A stretch of DNA of 24,796 nt from an uncultured Lachnospiraceae bacterium (GTDB taxonomy: Bacteria > Bacillota > Clostridia > Lachnospirales > Lachnospiraceae): contig CAJUEW010000030.1 of NCBI GenBank assembly GCA_910585465.1, positions 1 to 24,796 on the forward strand, written 5' to 3'. The notes below the pieces were generated by a model. It was not told where the DNA came from. It made no database searches and saw only the letters and a list, made by a program, of their open reading frames with translations. Made by a program: the position numbers and the translations under genes. Below are positions 15,257 to 24,608 of the stretch, one piece after another. Each line of letters opens with the position of its first letter. The first letter of the stretch is position 1.

Positions 15257-17007
15257 TTGACTGTCGATACGAACTTAGAGAGGCAACCAAAGCAGCAAAA
15301 ACTGCGAAATGCCGAATATTACGATATGCAAGATGTTATGGATAAGCTATATGAAGAATCCTGCAAAGGAAAATCATTCCATAATCTAATGCACCTTATT
15401 ACCAGTGAAAACAACATACTTTTAGCGTTCAGAAATATCAAAAACAACAAAGGCTCAATGACTAAGGGAACAGACGGCAAAACAATTACACAGTATAAAG
15501 GGTGGTCGGAAGAACAGTTTGTCAAATACTTCCAAAGCAAATTTGCAAACTATCACCCAAAAAGTGTACGCAGAACAGAAATTCCAAAGGTCGGACAGCC
15601 AGATAAAATGCGTCCGTTAGGCATTCCATGTATGGACGACAGGATGATACAGCAATGTATTATCCAAGTATTAGAACCGATATGTGAAGCAAGGTTTCAT
15701 GCCCATAGTTATGGTTTTAGACCCAACAGGTCGGCAAGCCATGCCATTGCAAGGGCACAATCCCTGATGAATGTCAGCAAACTGCATTATGTTGTAGATG
15801 TTGATATAAAGGGATTCTTTGACAATGTAAATCATGGCAAGCTGCTCAAGCAAATGTGGGCAATAGGCATACGGGACAAAAGTCTAATCTGCATAATCGG
15901 CAAAATACTAAAATCTGAGATTGAGGGAATTGGCAGACCAGATAAAGGAACGCCACAGGGCGGAATCATCAGCCCGTTACTCTCAAACATTGTTCTGAAC
16001 GAACTCGATTGGTGGTTGAGTGACCAATGGGAAACCAAAAGTACAAGATACCCCTATACGCACAGTCACAAATATGAAGCCTTAAAGAAGTCCAACCTCA
16101 AAGAATTTTTCTTCGTGCGTTATGCAGATGATTTTAAGATTCTCTGTAGGGATTACAAAACAGCAAAAAAGATATTCATTGCTGTAAAAGAGTGGCTTTG
16201 GGAAAGACTGGGGCTTGAAATCAGCCCTGAAAAATCCAAAATCACAAATGTCCGCAAAAAGAAAACGGATTTCCTTGGCTTTGCATTGTATGTGACGAAA
16301 AAGGGATTCCTGGTATGCACAATTATTATAATACTGCCACAAGGTGCAGTCGTGATTTCCGGGAAATCAATTTCGTTGTCAGCAGGAGCCTAAAGCATAG
16401 GCTTAGAGTAAAAACCAAAAAGGCAAAGCGAAACAAAAGTAACAAATCGCCGTCGCCTGTAAAAGTGTTAAAGTCCAGAACGTATCAGAAATTTTATGGT
16501 AGCTATGGCGGAAAGCCTAAAATCGTGGCAGGTGTACAAATCTTCCCGATTTATGGCTGTAAATTTGTTACCCCGAGAATGTTCACACGAGAGGTTAATA
16601 AATATACTCCACAAGGCAGACAGCTTATACACAAAAATCTGTCAACCGTGTACTGCCTTATCCAGTATCTATTAGAAACAAAGGAGTATGGAAAATCTGT
16701 GGAATACAACGATAACCGTATTTCACTTATGGCAGGACAAAACGGTAAATGTGCAGTAACAGGTGAACCACTCTGCATATTTGACATGGAATGCCATCAT
16801 AAAAAGCCTAAAAGGCTGGGTGGTACGGACGAATATAGAAATCTTGTGTGGTTAAAATCCGACGTACATAAACTTATTCATGCTACCGAAGAAGATACGA
16901 TTGCAAAATATCTTGATATTCTCAAACTTGATGACAAAGCACTGAAAAAGGTCAATTCTCTAAGGCTATCAGCAGAGAATTTAGAAATAGTAGTTAAAGC
17001 AAACTAA
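15257..17007 (+). pseudogene. intron 3 reverse transcriptase/maturase, internally deleted and frameshifted
   Basis: An intron-encoded RT of a lineage distinct from LtrA. The RT part is complete: NIKNNKGSMTKGTDGKTI, KMRPLGIPCMDDRMIQQ, VVDVDIKGFFDNVNH, GTPQGGIISPLLSN, then FVRYADDFKILC, with the last motif read from ~16115. Near 16301-16306 the frame KKKTDFLGFALYVTKKG fails and runs to a stop at 16391-16393. The +1 frame supplies PGMHNYYNTATRC, the rest of domain X, and an HNH domain (CAVTG, MECHHKKPKRLGGTDEYRNL, VHKLIH). In relatives these blocks are separated by roughly 50-60 residues, so a non-multiple-of-three deletion removed the RT thumb/domain X junction. The start is probably TTG 15257, with GGAGG eight bases before it; ATG 15218 is in frame upstream. 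Confidence 0.85.
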
Positions 17008-17018
17008 ATTTTGTTGGA

Positions 17019-17052
17019 GCGCCGTGTGCGGGGAAACTCGCACGCACGGTGC
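17019..17052 (+). ncRNA. group II intron 3 domain V
   Basis: An exact 34-nt hairpin: GCGCCGTG (17019-17026) pairs with CACGGTGC (17045-17052) through one G-U, with a GAAA-type loop and a two-base CG bulge. The catalytic triad position reads CGC rather than AGC, another difference from introns 1 and 2. The ribozyme core looks intact although the protein gene is broken. Confidence 0.87.
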
Positions 17053-17101
17053 GGAGTGGGGGAAAATTCGGAGATAACTTCAAAGAATTACCTATCACTA
17101 T

Positions 17102-18561
17102 AAATTATCCCATCTGACTTAAATACTTACGGCGGAGAGGCAAAACGGCTTTTGGAGGATCTTCAGTCCAGAAATGAAAGGATGTTTCTTTTGACAGTAT
17201 TGTTTCTGAACACGGCAGAAACCAGGCAGGAACTTGACAACGCGGTATTCCAGGCAGCCGGAATCGCACAAAAATATAACTGTTCTTTGCGGAGACTCGA
17301 CTATATGCAGGAGCAGGGGCTGATGAGCAGCCTTCCGCTGGGAGTGAACCAGATTCCTGTCAAGCGGGCGCTGACAACCACATCCACGGCTATTTTTGTG
17401 CCGTTTACTACCCAGGAATTATTTATGGGCGGGGAGTCTCTTTATTATGGCCTGAATGCACTGTCTAATAATATGATTATGGTTGACCGGAAGAAACTGA
17501 AAAATCCAAATGGTCTGATACTTGGCACTCCCGGCTCCGGCAAATCCTTCGCTGCAAAGAGGGAGATTACCAATGCTTTTTTTGTTACACAGGATGACAT
17601 TATTATCGGAGATCCGGAAGGAGAGTATTATCCTCTGGTCCATGAGCTTGGCGGGCAGGTAGTACATATTTCCGCTTCCAGCCGTGATTATATCAATCCG
17701 ATGGATATCAACATGGATTATTCGGATGATGATAACCCGTTAGGCGTAAAAAGCGATTTTATTTTATCCTTGTGCGAGCTGATTATGGGGGCAAGAAATG
17801 GTATTGAAGCAGAGGAAAAATCTGTGATTGACCGATGTCTGCCGATTGTGTATCAAAAATATTTTGAGAATCCTGTGTCAGAGAACATGCCGGTGCTTGG
17901 AGACTTATACGAGTGTCTGCGTAAGCAGAAGGAGGTACAGGCACAGAGGATAGCAACAGCGCTGGAAATCTACGTGAATGGTTCCTTAAAAGTATTTAAC
18001 CACCGTACCAACGTGGAACTGGAAAACCGTATCATTTGTTTTGATATCAAGGATTTGGGGAAACAGTTGAAAAAGCTGGGAATGCTTATTGTCCAGGATC
18101 AGGTGTGGAATCGTGTGACTGTCAACCGTGCCGAACGCAAATCTACCAGATACTATATAGATGAGTTCCATCTGCTTTTAAAAGAGGAACAAACAGCGGC
18201 ATATTCGGTGGAGATTTGGAAGAGATTCCGCAAATGGGGAGGCATTCCGACAGGCATCACACAAAATATTAAGGATCTTCTGGCAAGCCGTGAGATTGAA
18301 AATATTTTTGAAAACTCTGATTTTATTTACATGCTCAACCAGGCCTCAGGGGACCGGCAGATACTGGCGAAGCAGCTTAACATTTCTCCGCACCAGTTGT
18401 CTTACGTGACCAACAGCGGAGAAGGAGAGGGACTGATCTTTTATGGAAATACCATTATTCCGTTTAAAGACAAATTTGACAAGTCGCTGCGTCTTTATAA
18501 GCTGATGACCACCAAGCTTTCAGAGAAGGGGCAGGAAAGCCATGCGGAAGCAGAAATTTAA
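17102..18561 (+). CDS. VirB4-type assembly ATPase, exon 2 (catalytic part)
   Basis: It supplies the rest of VirB4 from IIPSDLNTYGGEAKRLLEDL to the stop at 18559-18561. The catalytic features are the Walker A box GTPGSGKS (439-446 of the spliced protein), IIGDPEGEYYPLV, the Walker B box YYIDEFHLLL (648-657), and late motifs RKWGGIPTGITQNIKDLL and ENSDFIYMLNQASGDRQILA. All match the VirB4 class used by Tn1549/CTn-like elements. The open frame before 17102 belongs to the intron; a GTG/ATG start within this exon would lose the N-terminal half. It overlaps the next gene by 20 bases. Confidence 0.92.
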
Positions 18562-20998
18562 GGCGAGGGATAAAACTGTAGAGAAAATGAATCGCGGCGG
18601 CCTGGTACGGGAAAATCTGCATAGCAAGGAAACGGTGAGAGTAGGCAGAAGGGAAGCCGACAGCCGGGCCGGAAGCGTACAGGGGACTGAACCAGTCAAC
18701 TTACAGAACCTCCATATTCACCGGGCAGATCAGGAACAGAAGCACAGAAAACACAGGAGGAGCTATGGCCAAAATTCTGGATATCAGATAAATAAAGATG
18801 TTTTTCCTAATGGTCAGGAAAAGAAAATGGATTGCGGCAGTTCGCCGGATATGTTTGAGCCGGAAGGAGAAAAGGGAGGTTGTCCGGATGCAGATGGACA
18901 GGAGTATAGTTCACAGTCCGGTTTGGAATGTGTGGCGGATGCATATCAGACAGTATCCCAAGCCCCGGCGGTCGAAAATGATTCAGAGGATGTGCATGGC
19001 GGGAAAGGACGATTTTCTGAGCGTTCCTCACGGATGGAAGTTGTCCGATCCTCTGGATACTCTGCTTCCAGAAGAATATCCGGAAAACCCAGCTTAGAAC
19101 AAAAAAAACAACAGGCGCAAAAAGGGAGTAAGAAGAAGCCATACAAGTCGGTATCTGAGAAACCGCCTGTCTGGGGCGATCCGGATAAAGCTCCAGAACC
19201 TGTAGGAAAACTTACCGAACATTCCTCACGGATGGAAAATGTCCGCCTTTCCGGAAGCCCGGCATATAGAAAGGCTTCTGGAAGCTCCGCAAGGAAGCAG
19301 AAGCTCCCGCAAAGGCCAAAGGAGATATCAGAAGCTTCTCATGGAACAGGCAGTTCAGTGGATTTGACCGGAGAGAATGTCCGCAAAGGGGGGAACGGAG
19401 AAAAAAACGGAAGCAGGAGGGGACCGGAAGCAGAAGAGCAGATACGGGATGCTTTGGATAAAAAGTGCCTTCCCGATAATTCCCGGTTATCTTTTGAGGA
19501 CGAATACAATGGAATGGCAAGAGGCGCTGGAGCAGGCATTAAAAGAAAAGCTGTGTCTGCGGTATTCGGCTCAGCCAGAGCCTATATGAAAATCGAAGGA
19601 CAGGAGGAAGAAGATCATTCGGCTGTAGAAAATTTTGATAAAACTGGGCGGATAGCAGTATATGGTCTGCTTTATTCTGTGTACAGATCCAAACGCAGCA
19701 GGCGGAAATCCTTCTCCCGGTTTTCTCAGAAGGAGAGAGACACACAGGGAAAGGGACGTCTGCGGTTTGAAGAAACGCGGGAGTCCGGAAAAGAAACAGC
19801 GAAACAGGCTGGAGGGACAACACAGGCAGAGAGGAAAGCCATGAGAAAGTCCTGGCAGAAAAAGCAATATCAAAAAGCATACCGGATGGAAAAAAGAAGC
19901 ATACAATCGGCAATGGAGGCGTCGAAGGCAGTCCAGACCATCGCTGGAAAGGCAAAACATACAGTGGCCGGGCTTGTAAAGAGCAGCAGCCTTCTACCGA
20001 TAGTGGCAGCAATTATACTGCTTTTTGTTTCTGTATCGTCAGGACTGTCGGTTTGCGGAGTTATGCTTCCAGCCGCCAGTTCCATTATTATAGGCACGAC
20101 TTACCCCAGCACGGACGAGGATATTTATGCTGTGGAAACGTACTATTTGGCACTGGAAAATGCGCTGAACCGCCAGATTAACAATATGGAATCCACGCAT
20201 CCGGGATACGATGAGTATCGTTACCAAGTGGACGAAATTTCCCATAATCCTTACCATTTGATTTCTTATCTGACTACGGTTTATCAGGAATTTACGTATG
20301 AACAGGTAAAAGATGCACTGCGGGAGTTGTTTTCCGCACAGTACCAGCTTAGGATAAAGGAAATTGTAGAAACACGCACCCGTACAGACAGTCACGGGAA
20401 TGAAGAGGAATATGACTATTATATTCTCTGCATTTCACTTACCAACCGTGGTTTCGACACAGTGGCAAAAAGTTTCCTGACAGCGGAACAGGCAGAACTT
20501 TATGCAGTCTATAATATTACATACGGGAACCGGAACTATCTGTTTGACACAGAAAGCATTCCCGGTGCAGATGACGTTGGGGGAGCCGGCTTTGACATTC
20601 CAGGAGAGGCCCTGTCTGATCAGAAGTTTGCCAATATGATTCGGGAAGCCGAAAAATATCTGGGCTATCCATATGTATGGGGTGGTGATTCCCCAAGCAC
20701 TGGTTTTGACTGTTCTGGCTTTGTGAGCTGGGTAATTAATAATTGTGGGAATGGATGGAATGTAGGAAGGCAGACGGCGGAGGGGCTCCGGAACTGTTGC
20801 GCCTATATATCCCCTGCAGATGCAAAGCCGGGGGATCTGATATTTTTTCAGGGAACTTACAATACTTCTGGCGCAAGCCATGTGGGAATCTATGCAGGCA
20901 GCAATATGATGATCCACTGCGGGAATCCCATCCAGTATACCAATATCAATTCTCCATATTGGAAGCAGCATTTTCTGGCATTCGGAAGAATCCAGTAA
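18542..20998 (+). CDS. membrane-anchored NlpC/P60 cell-wall hydrolase (CD1108-type)
   Basis: An 818-residue protein that would open peptidoglycan for the transfer channel. Residues 1-480 are a long, basic, low-complexity cytoplasmic region. Within it a ~27-residue unit occurs twice (SERSSRMEVVRSSGYSASRR at 159-178 and TEHSSRMENVRLSGSPAYRK at 225-244). Residues ~483-517 form a membrane anchor (LLPIVAAIILLFVSVSSGLS). Residues ~525-665 are an extracellular domain, followed by a C-terminal NlpC/P60 domain with LGYPYVWGG, catalytic Cys724 in GFDCSGFVSW, His780 in ASHVGIYAG and a third polar residue near His792. The start ATG lies within the end of virB4, so translation is probably coupled. The long basic N-terminus is unusual to look at but seems to occur in the family. 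Confidence 0.88.
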   Translation: MRKQKFKARDKTVEKMNRGGLVRENLHSKETVRVGRREADSRAGSVQGTEPVNLQNLHIHRADQEQKHRKHRRSYGQNSGYQINKDVFPNGQEKKMDCGSSPDMFEPEGEKGGCPDADGQEYSSQSGLECVADAYQTVSQAPAVENDSEDVHGGKGRFSERSSRMEVVRSSGYSASRRISGKPSLEQKKQQAQKGSKKKPYKSVSEKPPVWGDPDKAPEPVGKLTEHSSRMENVRLSGSPAYRKASGSSARKQKLPQRPKEISEASHGTGSSVDLTGENVRKGGNGEKNGSRRGPEAEEQIRDALDKKCLPDNSRLSFEDEYNGMARGAGAGIKRKAVSAVFGSARAYMKIEGQEEEDHSAVENFDKTGRIAVYGLLYSVYRSKRSRRKSFSRFSQKERDTQGKGRLRFEETRESGKETAKQAGGTTQAERKAMRKSWQKKQYQKAYRMEKRSIQSAMEASKAVQTIAGKAKHTVAGLVKSSSLLPIVAAIILLFVSVSSGLSVCGVMLPAASSIIIGTTYPSTDEDIYAVETYYLALENALNRQINNMESTHPGYDEYRYQVDEISHNPYHLISYLTTVYQEFTYEQVKDALRELFSAQYQLRIKEIVETRTRTDSHGNEEEYDYYILCISLTNRGFDTVAKSFLTAEQAELYAVYNITYGNRNYLFDTESIPGADDVGGAGFDIPGEALSDQKFANMIREAEKYLGYPYVWGGDSPSTGFDCSGFVSWVINNCGNGWNVGRQTAEGLRNCCAYISPADAKPGDLIFFQGTYNTSGASHVGIYAGSNMMIHCGNPIQYTNINSPYWKQHFLAFGRIQ

Positions 20999-21033
20999 AG
21001 ACGGTAATTTTAGAAAATATCAGGAGGCAGAAG

Positions 21034-21357
21034 GTGAACAAGAAATTATGTCGTCTTTTGGACGAAATTCAGAAGACGGAAGAAAAAATTGAGGAATATG
21101 AGGAGCATCTGAAGGAACTGAATATACGCAGAAAACAGATGGAGGATGCGGAGATCATTAAAAGTATCCGATCCATGAAACTAAACAGCAGGGAAATGCT
21201 CTCCCTTCTGGAAAGCCTAAAGAATGGAACTGCAGCATTCCCGGATAAACAAGAAGCAACTGACGGAACAGTGGGAAAAGGCCGGAGAGAGGGCTGCGAT
21301 ATACAGGAAAAGAGAATATTGGAAAGTGAGGAAACCGGCAATGAGAACAGGAACTAA
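21034..21357 (+). CDS. DUF4315-family protein
   Basis: A 107-residue small protein. Residues 1-45 are a heptad-like coiled coil (LLDEIQKTEEKIEEYEEHLKEL), followed by EIIKSIRSMKLNSREMLSLLESL, the DUF4315 signature seen in conjugative elements between the NlpC/P60 gene and topB. The start is GTG 21034, set by AGGAGG six bases upstream; the frame is open into the preceding gene, but that part is a shadow. Its last 17 bases overlap the next gene. The role in transfer is unknown; the coiled coil suggests protein-protein contact. Confidence 0.8.
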   Translation: MNKKLCRLLDEIQKTEEKIEEYEEHLKELNIRRKQMEDAEIIKSIRSMKLNSREMLSLLESLKNGTAAFPDKQEATDGTVGKGRREGCDIQEKRILESEETGNENRN

Positions 21358-22009
21358 AAAGAGGTTTGTGCTGTCTATGGCAGTTACCGGACTACTGTTA
21401 TCTTCATCGTTAACGGCATTCGCCTACACAGGCGAAGGAACACAGCAGCCTGAACTGACCATAGAAGAGGATCCTATTACAGAAGAAACGATATCAGAAG
21501 CGGAAGAAACGCCTTTTTCCGTCCCGGGGAACGGACAACTGGTAGATGATAAGAATGCTGACAGCTCAAAAGAATTTCTGACAATCCAGACGAAAAACGG
21601 GAATACCTTTTTTCTGGTTCTGGATCGTTCCAGCAATACGGAAAATGTTTATATGCTTTCCATGATTGATGAGAATGATCTGGCAGGATTTTTAGAAGAA
21701 TCCGAAGAGGAACCCGAAAAGGAACCAGAGCAGGAACAGCCATCCGTGGTACTTCCGGAACCACCTGCAGAGGAACCCTCTGAAGAACCAACAGAGAAGA
21801 ACGGAGGTATGAATACAGGAACCCTGCTCACGTTTGCAATGCTTCTGGCCGGAAGCATTGGCGGAGGTTACTATTTTAAGGTGCTGAAACCGAGAAAAGA
21901 GGAAGAAAATGTAGAAGATGAGGACTTGGAGCTGTATGACGGCGGAATGTACATTAATGAAGATACTCAGACTATTTCCTCTGATGAGGACGATAACAAA
22001 GAAATATAA
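21341..22009 (+). CDS. DUF4366-family secreted/membrane protein (CD1107-type)
   Basis: A 222-residue exported protein. A signal peptide covers ~1-28 (KKRFVLSMAVTGLLLSSSLTAFA). The outer part contains KEFLTIQTKNGNTFFLVLDR and ENVYMLSMIDENDLAGFLE, the DUF4366 core. A Pro/Glu-rich spacer (~130-155) leads to a membrane helix at ~160-180 (TLLTFAMLLAGSIGGGYYF) and a short acidic cytoplasmic tail. Single-pass topology beside the NlpC/P60 protein suggests a role at the envelope part of the transfer machine. ATG 21341 is preferred over upstream in-frame codons because it begins the signal peptide and has GAGG ten bases before it. Confidence 0.82.
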   Translation: MRTGTKKRFVLSMAVTGLLLSSSLTAFAYTGEGTQQPELTIEEDPITEETISEAEETPFSVPGNGQLVDDKNADSSKEFLTIQTKNGNTFFLVLDRSSNTENVYMLSMIDENDLAGFLEESEEEPEKEPEQEQPSVVLPEPPAEEPSEEPTEKNGGMNTGTLLTFAMLLAGSIGGGYYFKVLKPRKEEENVEDEDLELYDGGMYINEDTQTISSDEDDNKEI

Positions 22010-22030
22010 ATATGAAGAAAGACAGCCAGG

Positions 22031-22058
22031 ACAGCCAGAAGCGACTGGCTGTTTTTTT
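22031..22058 (+). terminator. intrinsic terminator/attenuator before topB
   Basis: ACAGCCAG pairs perfectly with CTGGCTGT (8 bp) around AAGCGA, followed directly by T7. It lies between the DUF4366 stop and the topB ribosome site (AAAGGAAAG). It should cut readthrough into topB unless antitermination or a separate promoter is used; no clear promoter fits in the 12 bases left. Confidence 0.75.
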
Positions 22059-22070
22059 GAAAGGAAAGAA

Positions 22071-24194
22071 ATGATGCAATTAGTGATAACTGAAAAGCCA
22101 AGCGTGGCACAGGCAATTTCCCATGTAATCGGAGCAGATGACAGGAAAGACGGATATATGGAGGGGAACGGGTATATCGTATCATGGTGCGTGGGACACC
22201 TGGTGGAGCTGGCAGCGCCGGAGGCATATTCGGACGAATGGAAAAAATGGAATTACGGGAGTCTGCCAATGTTGCCGGAAAAATGGCGGTATGAGGTTAA
22301 GGCAGACACAAAAACACAGTATGATGTGCTTTATCGGTTAATGCACAGAGAAGATGTTTCAGCGGTAGTCTGCGGAACAGACGCAGGCCGTGAGGGAGAA
22401 CTGATTTTCAGACTGGTGTATGAGCAGGCGGGGTGCAGCAAGCCGGTGAAACGGCTCTGGATTTCTTCGATGGAAGAAAGTGCAATTCGGGAGGGTTTTG
22501 CAGATTTAAAGCCAGGGAGCGATTATGACAGACTTTATGAGTCAGCTTTATGCAGACAGAGGGCAGACTGGCTTGTTGGCATCAACGGTACAAGGCTCTT
22601 TACCGTCCTGTATGGCGGAAAAGTCCTGAAGGTGGGCAGGGTGCAGACACCCACCCTTGCGATGCTGGTGGAGCGGGAAGCGAAGATTATGAACTTCCGG
22701 AAGGAAAAATATTACATGGCGCATATCCTGATGGACGGGATGGATGCCGCCACCGGGCGCATTGATGATAAAAAGAAAGCAGACGAGATTGCGGGGGCTT
22801 GCCGGAACGGGCAGGCTTTTACCACGTCTGTTGTGAAAGAGGAAAAGACAGTCATGCCGCCGAAACTCTATGACCTTACCACGCTCCAGAGGGATGCGAA
22901 CCGCCTGTTTGGATTTACCGCAAAGCAGACCTTAGAATACACGCAGAGCCTTTATGAGAAAAAGTTAGCCACATATCCGAGGACGGACAGCCAGTTTTTA
23001 TCTGACGATATGGGGCAGACCGCAGAGGGCGTAATCGAAGCGGTGTTCCATTCCCTGATGTTTGAGGAAAATAAGGCTCCCAGACCGGATATAAAAAGAA
23101 TTCTCAACAGCAGAAAAGTGACAGACCACCACGCCATTATCCCCACAATGGAGATTGCGAAAGCTGACCTTGCGGCACTGCCGGAAACGGAGCGCAAAAT
23201 CTTATCTCTGGTGGCAAACCGCCTTTTATGCGCCACCGGAGAGAAGCATTTATATGAAACAGTCAATGCGGAATTTTCCTGTAACGGACACACATTTACT
23301 GTTTCCGGGAAGTCTGTCACGCATAACGGGTGGAAGTCTTTTGAAGATGCCTTTAAGCGTTCCTTTAAAATCTCCGGGAATCAGGAGGAAGAAAAAGGGG
23401 AAAAGAAGCTGCCGGAACTGTCGGAAGGACAGGCATTTGACGGTGTGCAGACGAAAATCAGCGAGCATTTCACTTCCCCGCCGAAGCATTTTACAGAAGA
23501 TTTATTATTATCTGCAATGGAACGTGCCGGGGCGGAGGATATGGGCGATGACGTGGAGAGGAAAGGCTTGGGTACGCCAGCGACAAGGGCGGATATCATC
23601 GAGAAGTTAGTCAAGGATGGATTCGTGAAGCGTGAGAAAAAGCAGATCATACCCACAGAGGACGGGTTGAAGCTGATTATGGTACTGCCCGATGTGGTAA
23701 AGTCCCCGAAACTTACTGCCGATTGGGAAAATGCCCTGACGCTGGTAGCGAAAGGGGAGCTTCCAATGGAGGACTTCATGGCGGATATTGAGAGCATGGT
23801 GTCGGAGCTGATACACACTTACCATGAGGTCAGTGACGAACAGAAAAAGATGTTCGCACAGGAACAGGAAACGCTTGGAATATGCCCGAACTGCGGCGGC
23901 CAGATCGTAAAAGGGAAATTCGGTGCGTACTGCGTGAAAAAATGCGGCATGAACGTGAGCCGGATTATGGGCGCAGCGCTTACCTCTGCACAGGTAAAGG
24001 ACTTGCTTGACGGGAAGAGGATTCTGTTAAAAGGCTTAAAGAGCAAGGCGGGCAAGTCTTATGATGCCTATATCATTCCGAGTGGGACGGAGGAATTCCA
24101 CTATACCAAAGACGGGGAAGAAAAAAGCGGGGTACAGTTTAAATTTGTCATGGAATTTCCAAAAAAGAAATCTTCTGGTTGGAAAAAGAAATAA
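22071..24194 (+). CDS. topB: DNA topoisomerase III (type IA)
   Basis: A 707-residue type IA topoisomerase, common in this family of conjugative elements and thought to relax or decatenate DNA during transfer and replication. TOPRIM residues are visible in VITEKPSVAQ (Glu8) and CGTDAGREGELIFR (Asp104, Glu108). SSMEESAIREGF and RADWLVGINGTRLFT follow, and the active tyrosine is Tyr302 in TYPRTDSQFL. Further blocks are TDHHAIIPT, ERAGAEDMGDDVERKGLGTPATRADIIEKL, and a C-terminal Cys cluster (CPNCGGQIVKGKFGAYCVKKCG) with a final basic tail. There are two adjacent ATGs at 22071 and 22074; AAAGGAAAG lies just upstream. The frame is open further up, but that part is a shadow of the DUF4366 gene. Confidence 0.94.
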   Translation: MMQLVITEKPSVAQAISHVIGADDRKDGYMEGNGYIVSWCVGHLVELAAPEAYSDEWKKWNYGSLPMLPEKWRYEVKADTKTQYDVLYRLMHREDVSAVVCGTDAGREGELIFRLVYEQAGCSKPVKRLWISSMEESAIREGFADLKPGSDYDRLYESALCRQRADWLVGINGTRLFTVLYGGKVLKVGRVQTPTLAMLVEREAKIMNFRKEKYYMAHILMDGMDAATGRIDDKKKADEIAGACRNGQAFTTSVVKEEKTVMPPKLYDLTTLQRDANRLFGFTAKQTLEYTQSLYEKKLATYPRTDSQFLSDDMGQTAEGVIEAVFHSLMFEENKAPRPDIKRILNSRKVTDHHAIIPTMEIAKADLAALPETERKILSLVANRLLCATGEKHLYETVNAEFSCNGHTFTVSGKSVTHNGWKSFEDAFKRSFKISGNQEEEKGEKKLPELSEGQAFDGVQTKISEHFTSPPKHFTEDLLLSAMERAGAEDMGDDVERKGLGTPATRADIIEKLVKDGFVKREKKQIIPTEDGLKLIMVLPDVVKSPKLTADWENALTLVAKGELPMEDFMADIESMVSELIHTYHEVSDEQKKMFAQEQETLGICPNCGGQIVKGKFGAYCVKKCGMNVSRIMGAALTSAQVKDLLDGKRILLKGLKSKAGKSYDAYIIPSGTEEFHYTKDGEEKSGVQFKFVMEFPKKKSSGWKKK

Positions 24195-24208
24195 AGGAAG
24201 GAAAAAAT

Positions 24209-24590
24209 ATGTTTACAACCGGGGATAGGTTATTAAACATGACGAAAGGGGAAGAAATCAGAATTATGGGAGCTTTCCAGAATGTCAGGAATGCCGGAGA
24301 GGACGGTTATGGATATTCTGGCGGGCATCAGAGAGCCAGAGCTTGGCGTGGTATGCAGGATTGCGGACGGTCTTGGCATCTGTGTCCATGAGCTTCGTGC
24401 TGGTGAGGAACAGTATGCCATATTCGTACAGAAAGATAGAAGCATACAAATCAAAATGGTGTGTATAATCTTGGCGGCATTTATGACGCGAAATCAGTTT
24501 CACAATGAGAGGCTGGTGTGTTTGAGGCTTGCCCTTTATTGCCCTCCCACACGCTCGCAGAGACTCATTATCAAACTGACCGTGGAATAA
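24209..24590 (+). pseudogene. frameshifted XRE-type helix-turn-helix regulator
   Basis: ATG 24209 (GGAAGGAAA upstream) opens MFTTGDRLLNM. Around 24240-24242 the frame must slip by one base to continue as RKGKKSELWELSRMSGMPERTVMDILAGIREPELGVVCRIADGLGICVHELRAGEE, a clear XRE helix-turn-helix (SGMPERTVMDI as the turn and recognition helix, then LGVVCRIADGLGI). One extra base therefore splits it. After ~24440 the frame runs to TAA 24588-24590 with residues unlike the family, so the tail may be fused foreign sequence. It may have been a regulator of the conjugation or accessory genes. Confidence 0.55.
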
Positions 24591-24608
24591 ATACCTCATC
24601 AACATGAA

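Larger units (their letters stand above)
14493..17101 (+). mobile_element. group II intron 3 (IIB-like), inserted in virB4
   Basis: A retroelement of 2609 bases starting GTGCGACACG and ending CACTAT. Unlike introns 1 and 2 it has the GTGCGAC start usual for IIB types and shares none of their domain I blocks. Domain I-III RNA occupies ~14493-15250, domain IV carries a broken maturase gene, and domain V is at 17019-17052. It splits the Glu codon (G|AA) of virB4, and excision restores the frame exactly. It is in sense orientation, upstream of the Walker A and B boxes, so VirB4 cannot be made without splicing. Confidence 0.9.

Noticed and set aside
16315..17007. A stand-alone HNH-domain protein
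   Set aside because: It contains the second half of domain X plus HNH of the intron 3 RT; it is the frameshifted remainder of that gene, not an independent one.
19539..20012. Minus-strand frames of 129-157 codons inside the NlpC/P60 gene
   Set aside because: They are shadows of its lysine/serine-rich region; no start signals or domains.
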